Source: Actinomycetospora chiangmaiensis DSM 45062
GTDB lineage: Bacteria > Actinomycetota > Actinomycetes > Mycobacteriales > Pseudonocardiaceae
NCBI RefSeq assembly: GCF_000379625.1
Contig: NZ_KB903218.1
Location: forward strand, 186,001 to 250,000
Reading direction: 5' to 3'
DNA: 64,000 nt
The notes under the pieces were generated by a model that was not told the DNA's origin, made no database searches, and saw only the letters and a program-made list of their open reading frames with translations. The position numbers were made by a program, and so were the translations under genes. The first letter of the stretch is position 1; each line of letters opens with the position of its first letter. Below are positions 58,333 to 64,000 of this stretch, one piece after another.

Positions 58333-59166
58333 GTGGAGCTGACGGTGCTCGGATGCTGCTCGGGGATGCCCGCGGGCGGTGAGGCGAGCTCGGGCTATCT
58401 GGTCCGCGGCGGCGGGACGGCGGTGCTGCTTGACTGCGGCCCCGGCGTCGCGACCGCCCTCGGGGCCCGCGGCGGCCCCGCCGGTCTCGGCGCGGTGGTG
58501 ATCAGCCACCTGCACCTGGACCACTGCTACGACCTCCTGCCCGTCGGGAAGACCCTCCTGACGATGGCGCTGCACTACCCGGGCGGCCCGCCGCGCCCCG
58601 AGTGCGCGCCCGACCCGCTGCCGCTCTACCTGCCACGGGGCACCGCGGACCTCCTGCGACGCTGGCAGGCGCTCTTCCCGGTCCCGACGCTGCCCCAGCT
58701 CGACCGCGCCTTCGACGTCGCCTTCGACGTGCGGGAGTACCGCCCGGGCGACACCGTCGACGTGGCCGGGCTGGAGCTCGAACTGCACGAGCTGCGCCAC
58801 GGCGCCCCGAACTGCGGCACCCGCGTCACCGACGGCACCACGACGCTCGCCTACACCGGCGACACCGGCACGACGCCGGCGCTCGACGACCTCGCCCGCG
58901 GCGCCGACCTCCTCGTCGCCGAGTGCTCGCTCGAGGCCACCGACACCGGACCGCAGGGCCATCTCAGCGGCGGCGACGCGGGGCTCGCCGCCGCGAGCGC
59001 CGGCGCGCGGGAGCTGCTGCTGACGCACTGGACGAGCGACGACCCGGCCTGGCGCGCGGCCCGGTGCGCCGACGCGCGGGCGGTGTACGACGGCCCCGTG
59101 CACGTCGCCCGCGACGGGTGGACCGACCGCCTGGAGGCGCCCCGACCTGCCGTCGTGACCGGCTGA
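58333..59166 (+). CDS. MBL-fold metallohydrolase (ribonuclease Z/AtsA-like)
   Basis: 277 residues from GTG 58333 (MELTVLGCCSGMPAGGEASS). The dinuclear zinc motif is HLHLDHCYDLLP, followed by HGAPNCGTRV and LLLTHWTSDDP. Short-loop group similar to RNase Z-like or AtsA-like enzymes; substrate unknown. It is followed 168 bases later by an SGNH hydrolase. Confidence 0.87.
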   Translation: MELTVLGCCSGMPAGGEASSGYLVRGGGTAVLLDCGPGVATALGARGGPAGLGAVVISHLHLDHCYDLLPVGKTLLTMALHYPGGPPRPECAPDPLPLYLPRGTADLLRRWQALFPVPTLPQLDRAFDVAFDVREYRPGDTVDVAGLELELHELRHGAPNCGTRVTDGTTTLAYTGDTGTTPALDDLARGADLLVAECSLEATDTGPQGHLSGGDAGLAAASAGARELLLTHWTSDDPAWRAARCADARAVYDGPVHVARDGWTDRLEAPRPAVVTG

Positions 59167-59334
59167 CCGACCCCGACCGGGGGTCGGTCATCGTCGGCGT
59201 CAATCACGCGATGCCGGCCGCCCCTTCGTCGTTGCCCGCCCCCCACCCGGTCCGCAGACTTCTCCTCGAGATCGCCGCCGGAGGCCTCCCGCCCCGGTCG
59301 TCCGCGACATCCCCACCTCTCGAGGAGCGTCCCC

Positions 59335-59964
59335 GTGCCCACGATGCGACTGACCGTGCTCGGCGACAGCTTCGTCGAGGGCCGGGGCGATCCCGATCCC
59401 GACGGCGGGTTCCGCGCCTGGGCCCCGCTGCTCGCCGAGTCGCTCGGGGTGCGCGCGGAGCGCTGGCGCAACCTCGGCGCCTACCGCGCCACCACGCAGG
59501 ACGTGGTCGACCGCCAGCTCCCGCGCGCCGTGGCCGACCAGGCCCCGGTGGTGGGGGTGGTGGTCGGCACCAACGACGTGGTGTCGGACTGGTCCGCGCC
59601 CCGCTTCGCCGCCAACCTCGACATGATCTTCGGAGCGCTCGCCGGGCCCGGGACCGTCGTGTTCACCGCCGGCTACCCCGACATGCCATCCCGTCTCCCG
59701 GTCCCCGAGCGGTTCCGGGACCTGCTGCGCGGCCGCTTCGGCGAGGCCAACGCCGTCCTCGCCGCCACCGCCCGTCGTCACGGCGTCGCCGTCCTCGACC
59801 TCGCCCGCTGCCCGCACTGGGCCGCCGACGAGGTGTGGAGCGCCGACGGGCTCCACCCCAACGCCGCGGGGCACCGCCGCTTCGCGGCCGCGGCCGCCGC
59901 CGTCCTGTCCGACGACGGGTGGGGCGCCGCCGCGCTCCCCGCGGCCCTGCCCGCCGCCGCCTGA
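59335..59964 (+). CDS. SGNH/GDSL hydrolase
   Basis: 209 residues from GTG 59335. Block I is LGDSFVEG (Ser about 11), block III VVVGTNDVVSDW, and block V DGLHPNAAGH, giving a complete esterase/lipase set. No signal peptide. It precedes the PKS gene by 55 bases, so it may act as a tailoring or hydrolytic enzyme of that cluster. Confidence 0.9.
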   Translation: MPTMRLTVLGDSFVEGRGDPDPDGGFRAWAPLLAESLGVRAERWRNLGAYRATTQDVVDRQLPRAVADQAPVVGVVVGTNDVVSDWSAPRFAANLDMIFGALAGPGTVVFTAGYPDMPSRLPVPERFRDLLRGRFGEANAVLAATARRHGVAVLDLARCPHWAADEVWSADGLHPNAAGHRRFAAAAAAVLSDDGWGAAALPAALPAAA

Positions 59965-60019
59965 CCCGACCCGTCGTCGGGACCCTCCCGTCCGCTGCCC
60001 CGGCCCCTCGAGGAGCACC

Positions 60020-63000
60020 GTGAGCACCGCCGTCCCCGCCTCCCCCCACCGCCCCGACGAGTTCTCCGCCCGGCGGCTCGCCGGGACCCCGATCGCGGTC
60101 GTCGGCATGGGTGGGCTCTTCCCGCAGGCGCCGACCGCGCGCCACTACTGGCAGAACATCGTCGACGGCACCGACTGCACCGCCGAGGTCCCCGCCGACC
60201 GCTGGCGGATCGCCGACCACTGGGACCCGGACCCGGCGGCGCCGGACAAGTCCTACTCCCGCCGCGGCGGGTTCGTCCCCGACGTCGAGTTCGACCCGCT
60301 CGAGTTCGGGCTCCCGCCCAACCAGCTCGAGGTCACCAGCGCGCTGCAGACGCTCTCGCTCGGCGTCGCCCGGGGCACCCTCGCCGACGCCGGGGCCCCC
60401 GGCTCGGGCTGGTACGACCCGAGCCGCACCGGGTGCGTCCTCGGCGTCACCGGGCCGGTCCCGCTCATGCACCCGCTCGCGGCGCGGCTCTCGACGCCGG
60501 TGCTGCGGGAGGTGGTGCGCAGCTGCGGGCTCTCCGAGGACGACGGCCGCCGCATCGCCGACACCTACGCGCAGGCCTTCGCGCCGTGGGTCGAGAACTC
60601 GTTCCCGGGGCTGCTGCCGAACGTGACGGCGGGGCGGGTCGCGAACCGGCTCGGGCTCGGCGGCATGAACTCGACGGTCGACGCGGCCTGCGCGGCCTCG
60701 CTGTCGGCGATCCGCGTCGCGGTCGCCGAGCTGGTCGACGGCCGCGCCGACCTCATGCTCACCGGCGGCGCCGACACCGAGAACTCGATCTTCATCTACC
60801 TGTGCTTCGCCAAGGTCGGGGCGCTCTCGCACACCGACCGCATCCGTCCGTTCGACGCGTCCGCCGACGGCACGCTCATCGGCGAGGGCATCGGCATGCT
60901 CGCCCTCAAGCGCCTCGCGGACGCCCGCCGCGACGGTGACCGGGTCTACGCGGTCATCTCCGGCCTCGGCTCGTCGAGCGACGGCCGGCACAAGAGCATC
61001 TACGCCCCCCGCGCCGAGGGGCAGCGCCTCGCCCTCGAGCGCGCCTACGACGACGCGCAGCTCTCCCCGTCGGAGCTCGGCCTGGTCGAGGCCCACGCGA
61101 CGGGCACCGCGGTCGGCGACCGCACCGAGCTCACCGCGCTCGGGGGCCTGCTCACCGACCACGGCGCCGCGCCCCGCTCGGTGGCGATCGGCAGCGTGAA
61201 GTCCCAGATCGGCCACACCAAGGGCGCCGCCGGCACCGCGAGCCTCATGAAGGTCGCCTACGCCCTGCACCAGCGGGTGCTGCCCGGGACGATCAACGTC
61301 GAGCAGCCGAACGAGGCCCTCGGCGCCGACTCCGCGCTCTACGCCAACACCCGCACCCGCCCCTGGGTCAGCGGCCGGCCGCGCCGCGGCGCCGTCTCCG
61401 CGATGGGCTTCGGCGGCACCAACTTCCACGTCGTGCTCGCCGAGGAGCCCGTCACCGGGCCGCGGCCGGTGCTGCACCGGACCGCGCGGTCGTGCGTCCT
61501 CCACGCCGCCGACGTGCCGGCGCTGGTGGCGCTGCTCGACTCCGACGCCCGTCCCGACGACGGGCCGGTGCCGGACCACCACGTCCGCGTCGGCTTCGCC
61601 GCGGTCGGCGACGAGGACGCGGCGGAGCTGCGGGCGCTGGCCGCGTCCGGCCTGCGGGCGCTCGCCGACGACGCCGCGGAGTGGTCGCACCCGCGTGGCA
61701 TCTGGTTCCGCCGCCGCCCGCTCGCCGACCGCCGGGTGGCGGCGGTGTTCGCCGGCCAGGGCAGCCAGTACCTCGACATGGGCCTCGACGCCGCCTTGAA
61801 CGACCCGGCCGTGGCCGACGCCCTCGACGTCGCTGACGCCGCGGTGCCCGGGCTCGGCGCCACGATCTTCCCGCCGCCGGTGTTCGACGCGGCGCAGCGC
61901 CGGGAGCAGGAGGCGGCGCTGCGGGCGACCGCGTCCGCCCAGCCGGCGATCGGCGCCCTGTCGGCCGGCCAGTTCCGGTCGCTCTCCCAGCGCGGGCTCA
62001 CGGTGTCGGCCGCGCTCGGCCACAGCTTCGGCGAGCTCACCGCACTGTGGGCCGCCGGCTCGCTCACCGACACCGACTTCTTCACGCTCGCCCGGGCGCG
62101 GGGTGCCGCGATGGCGCCGACCGGCTCGGGCGACCCGGGGACGATGGCGGCCGTCTCGGCGTCGCGCGACCGGGTCGAGGCGCTGATCGCCGACGCCGGG
62201 CTGGACGACGTCGCGGTGTGCAACCACAACGCCTCCGAGCAGGTCGTCGTCGGCGGCGGCACCGAGCAGGTCGAGCGGTTCGTCGCGCGGTGCGGCGAGC
62301 AGGGGATCGGCGCGAAGGCGCTGCCGGTCGCCGCCGCGTTCCACACCGCGCACGTGGCGCACGCCGTGGCGCCGTTCCGCGAGGCCGTCGCCGCCGTCGA
62401 GATCGCCGAGCCGCGCGTCCCCGTCGTCGCGAACACCGCGGGCGCCGCGTACGGCGCCGACGTCGCGGCGAACCGGGACGTGCTCGTCGGGCAGCTCTCG
62501 TCGCCCGTCGAGTTCGTCGCCGGGCTGGAGGCGTTGCGGCCCGCGGCCGGCATCGTCGTCGAGTTCGGCCCGAAGCAGGTGCTCACCGGCCTCGTGCGCC
62601 GGGTCCTGGGCGACGAGGTCGTCGCCATCGCGACCGACGCCGGCCCCGTCGGCGACTCCGACCTCGCCCTCGAGCAGGCCGCCGCCCGGCTCGCCGTCCT
62701 CGGCGTGCCGCTGTCCGCCCCGGTGCGCGGCGCGGTGCCGGCGCTGCCCGAACGCCGCTCCGGCGGCATGACCGTCACCCTCAGCGGCGCCGAGCACGTC
62801 CCGGCCTCCCGGACCGAGGCGTACGCGGCGGCCCTGGCCGACGAGCGGCCGTTGGAGGCCGTCGCGGCGGCCGCCACCACGTCCGCCCCCGCGGTCACCG
62901 CTCCCGCCGTGGCCGCTCCCGCCGTCGCCCTGCGCGAGGGGAACCTTCACGCCACAAGAGCGCTCGATTCCTCCCCTCACGGTGGGAGCGCGGCCGCCGT

Positions 63001-64000
63001 CGTCCCGAGTGACGGGTCCCCTCGCGCAGTGGAGCAGGCCGTGGGCGCCCCCCGCCCGATCACCCCGGAGGTCCCCGTGCCCGAGACGTCCACCGACGTC
63101 CTCGCCCAGCACGCCGCCCTGCACACCCGCTACCTCGACGGACAGCTCGACCTCGCCCAGCGCCTCGTCGACACCTGGCGGACCGACGCCGGCCCGGACA
63201 CGACCGAGCGTCTGCGCGCCGTCGCCGACCACGCCGACGCGATGTCGCGGGCGCACGTGCGCGCCAACGAGGTGCTGGCCTCCCTGGCGGCGCTCGACGG
63301 CGCGCCGGCGCTCGAGCAGGGCGCGGCGGCCCCGGCAGCGATCGCGGCCGACGTCGTGACCGAAGGGTCCCCTCGCGCCATAGAGCCGGCGGCGGGCGCC
63401 CTTCGCCGGGACGTTCCGCCCGTCGTCGTTCCGAGCGACGGGGCCCCTCGCGCGGTAGAGCCGCTCGTGGGCGCCCCTCGCCACGAGGTGATCGCGACGA
63501 ACGGGCACGCGCCGACGACGCCGTCCACGCCGGAGCCGGCCCCCGAGGCCACCGGGTTCGACACGGCCGCGTTGCGTCAGGTGCTGGTCGAGGTGGTGGC
63601 GGACAAGACGGGCTATCCGGCGTCGATGGTGAACCCGGGGCTGGACCTGGAGGCCGACCTGGGGGTCGACTCGATCAAGCGGGTGCAGGTGTTGGGGGCG
63701 GTGCAGGAGCGCTATCCGCAGCTGCCGGCGATCGGCCCGGAGTCGATGGCCGAGCTGCGCACGCTGGACCAGATCGTCGAGCACTTCGCGGCCGACGTCC
63801 CGGCCGCCCCGGCAGCACCGGCCGTCGGCGGGTTCGACGCCGCCGCGCTGCGGCGGGTGCTCGTCGAGGTGGTGGCCGACAAGACGGGTTATCCGGCGTC
63901 GATGGTGGACCCGGGGCTGGACCTGGAGGCCGACCTGGGGGTCGACTCGATCAAGCGGGTGCAGGTGCTGGGGGCGGTGCAGGAGCGCTATCCGCAGCTG
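60020..64000 (+). CDS. PUFA-synthase-like polyketide synthase (PfaA-type), 3' end beyond window
   Basis: An open frame from GTG 60020 (AGGAG upstream) runs through the window end without a stop, at least 1327 residues. Domains in order: ketosynthase (PIAVVGMGGLFP; active Cys224 in VDAACAASL; EAHATGT; SQIGHTKGAAG), acyltransferase (FAGQGSQYLDMG; GHSFGE with Ser669), a linker of about 350 residues holding family 4 repeats, then two acyl carrier domains with DSIKRV (Ser1218 and Ser1310, 92 residues apart). DSIKRV and KS-AT-tandem ACP are the layout of PfaA-type synthases. Further ACPs and KR may lie beyond the edge. Confidence 0.88.
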   Translation, partial: MSTAVPASPHRPDEFSARRLAGTPIAVVGMGGLFPQAPTARHYWQNIVDGTDCTAEVPADRWRIADHWDPDPAAPDKSYSRRGGFVPDVEFDPLEFGLPPNQLEVTSALQTLSLGVARGTLADAGAPGSGWYDPSRTGCVLGVTGPVPLMHPLAARLSTPVLREVVRSCGLSEDDGRRIADTYAQAFAPWVENSFPGLLPNVTAGRVANRLGLGGMNSTVDAACAASLSAIRVAVAELVDGRADLMLTGGADTENSIFIYLCFAKVGALSHTDRIRPFDASADGTLIGEGIGMLALKRLADARRDGDRVYAVISGLGSSSDGRHKSIYAPRAEGQRLALERAYDDAQLSPSELGLVEAHATGTAVGDRTELTALGGLLTDHGAAPRSVAIGSVKSQIGHTKGAAGTASLMKVAYALHQRVLPGTINVEQPNEALGADSALYANTRTRPWVSGRPRRGAVSAMGFGGTNFHVVLAEEPVTGPRPVLHRTARSCVLHAADVPALVALLDSDARPDDGPVPDHHVRVGFAAVGDEDAAELRALAASGLRALADDAAEWSHPRGIWFRRRPLADRRVAAVFAGQGSQYLDMGLDAALNDPAVADALDVADAAVPGLGATIFPPPVFDAAQRREQEAALRATASAQPAIGALSAGQFRSLSQRGLTVSAALGHSFGELTALWAAGSLTDTDFFTLARARGAAMAPTGSGDPGTMAAVSASRDRVEALIADAGLDDVAVCNHNASEQVVVGGGTEQVERFVARCGEQGIGAKALPVAAAFHTAHVAHAVAPFREAVAAVEIAEPRVPVVANTAGAAYGADVAANRDVLVGQLSSPVEFVAGLEALRPAAGIVVEFGPKQVLTGLVRRVLGDEVVAIATDAGPVGDSDLALEQAAARLAVLGVPLSAPVRGAVPALPERRSGGMTVTLSGAEHVPASRTEAYAAALADERPLEAVAAAATTSAPAVTAPAVAAPAVALREGNLHATRALDSSPHGGSAAAVVPSDGSPRAVEQAVGAPRPITPEVPVPETSTDVLAQHAALHTRYLDGQLDLAQRLVDTWRTDAGPDTTERLRAVADHADAMSRAHVRANEVLASLAALDGAPALEQGAAAPAAIAADVVTEGSPRAIEPAAGALRRDVPPVVVPSDGAPRAVEPLVGAPRHEVIATNGHAPTTPSTPEPAPEATGFDTAALRQVLVEVVADKTGYPASMVNPGLDLEADLGVDSIKRVQVLGAVQERYPQLPAIGPESMAELRTLDQIVEHFAADVPAAPAAPAVGGFDAAALRRVLVEVVADKTGYPASMVDPGLDLEADLGVDSIKRVQVLGAVQERYPQL
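62934..62980 (-). repeat. palindromic element, family 4 copy 2 (inside PKS linker)
   Basis: On the minus strand GTGAGGGGA then CGAGCGCTCT, GTGGC and TTCCCCTCGC: the same 47-base length and shared core as the copy at 25376-25422. It is translated in the PKS frame as REGNLHATRALDSSPHGG. The first Cys/His or catalytic residues of the enzyme are not touched. Confidence 0.7.
63001..63485. repeat. shortened family 4-like units in the PKS linker
   Basis: Three related units: 63001-63030 (CGTCCCGAGTGACGGGTCCC), about 63355-63385 (GACCGAAGGGTCCCCTCGCG) and about 63427-63455 (GTTCCGAGCGACGGGGCCCC). Each is followed by CTCGCGC and GGAGC/AGAGCC and then a GGGCGCCC step. The 63408-63450 unit begins GGGACGTTCC as in the 25.38 kb copy. 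All lie between the acyltransferase and the first ACP. Confidence 0.6.
63566..64000 (+). repeat. tandem ACP coding repeats (276-base period)
   Basis: The first and second ACP are 276 bases apart (Ser codons at 63671 and 63947) and share long near-identical DNA, including unusual TAT codons for CGCTATCCG and GGCTATCCG. Such identity suggests recent duplication or gene conversion. The array runs out of the window. Confidence 0.85.

Noticed and set aside
59663-63784. 1373-residue open frame on the minus strand opposite the PKS
   Set aside because: It is the mirror of the PKS frame in very GC-rich DNA; the plus-strand frame has complete KS, AT and ACP motifs.

Overview
The window is very GC-rich, gene-dense actinobacterial chromosome. 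A Pseudonocardiales member (Pseudonocardia/Actinomycetospora-like) is my inference. It rests on the GC content, the many GTG starts and 4-base stop/start overlaps, a mycothiol-type DinB protein, a cholesterol-oxidase-like flavoenzyme, AlkB, F420/FMN luciferase-like enzymes and many acyl-CoA genes. No rRNA, tRNA, integrase, transposase or CRISPR was seen. It reads as catabolic/accessory chromosome, with a large PUFA-synthase-like polyketide gene running off the right edge.

Layout. 0-2.4 kb: the end of a LuxR response regulator, an alpha/beta hydrolase, and an unusual non-coding island of two inverted 52-bp tandem arrays around a hairpin. 2.4-10.8 kb: AidB-type acyl-CoA dehydrogenase, deaminase, aldo/keto reductase, MTHFS-like protein, cyclase and acyl-CoA ligase, HdeD-like membrane protein. 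10.8-16.5 kb: DUF305 lipoprotein, then a GntR-controlled locus (PEP-mutase-like lyase divergent from GntR, isochorismatase-type hydrolase and RutA-like monooxygenase), a degenerate HAD protein and a TetR regulator. 16.5-27 kb: FAD monooxygenase, thioesterase, an acyl-CoA ligase/dehydrogenase/hydrolase operon, a LysR regulator, AtuA-like protein and CoA transferase. 27-31 kb: a tight operon of acyl-CoA ligase, membrane acyltransferase, phosphosulfolactate synthase (ComA), VOC protein and dual-specificity phosphatase. 31-37 kb: secreted esterase, then an IclR-linked osmoprotectant ABC importer. 37-41 kb: two overlapping sigma factors, an ABC exporter with a long Pro-rich tail and, just upstream of it, a 46-residue peptide with 8 Cys and 10 His. 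41-48.8 kb: MFS/TetR pair, AlkB, NIPSNAP, TetR, a membrane-anchored Ala/Lys-rich secreted protein, DinB, aldo/keto reductase. 48.7-54 kb: P450-TetR-cholesterol-oxidase-like operon, then an XRE regulator facing a two-gene clpP operon in which one ClpP has lost its catalytic serine. 54-60 kb: MOSC, formamidase-like hydrolase, phosphotriesterase-like protein, thioesterase, a second LysR paralogue, MBL hydrolase, SGNH hydrolase. 60-64 kb: KS-AT-ACP-ACP of the PUFA-synthase-like enzyme, unfinished.

Four families of palindromic elements recur here, each in at least two places: (i) the 73/74-bp hairpin at 2.03 and 44.82 kb, (ii) the GAACGA-type hairpin at 9.88 and 52.48 kb, (iii) the GTGAGTACTT hairpin at 14.82 and 52.32 kb, and (iv) the GTGAGGGGA...TCCCCTCAC element at 25.38 kb and in or near the PKS linker at 62.9-63.5 kb. 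Some lie inside coding sequence and are translated. The strongest candidates for an undescribed system are the Cys/His peptide with its exporter, the ComA-acyltransferase operon, and the active/inactive ClpP pair with its LAA-ended regulator.
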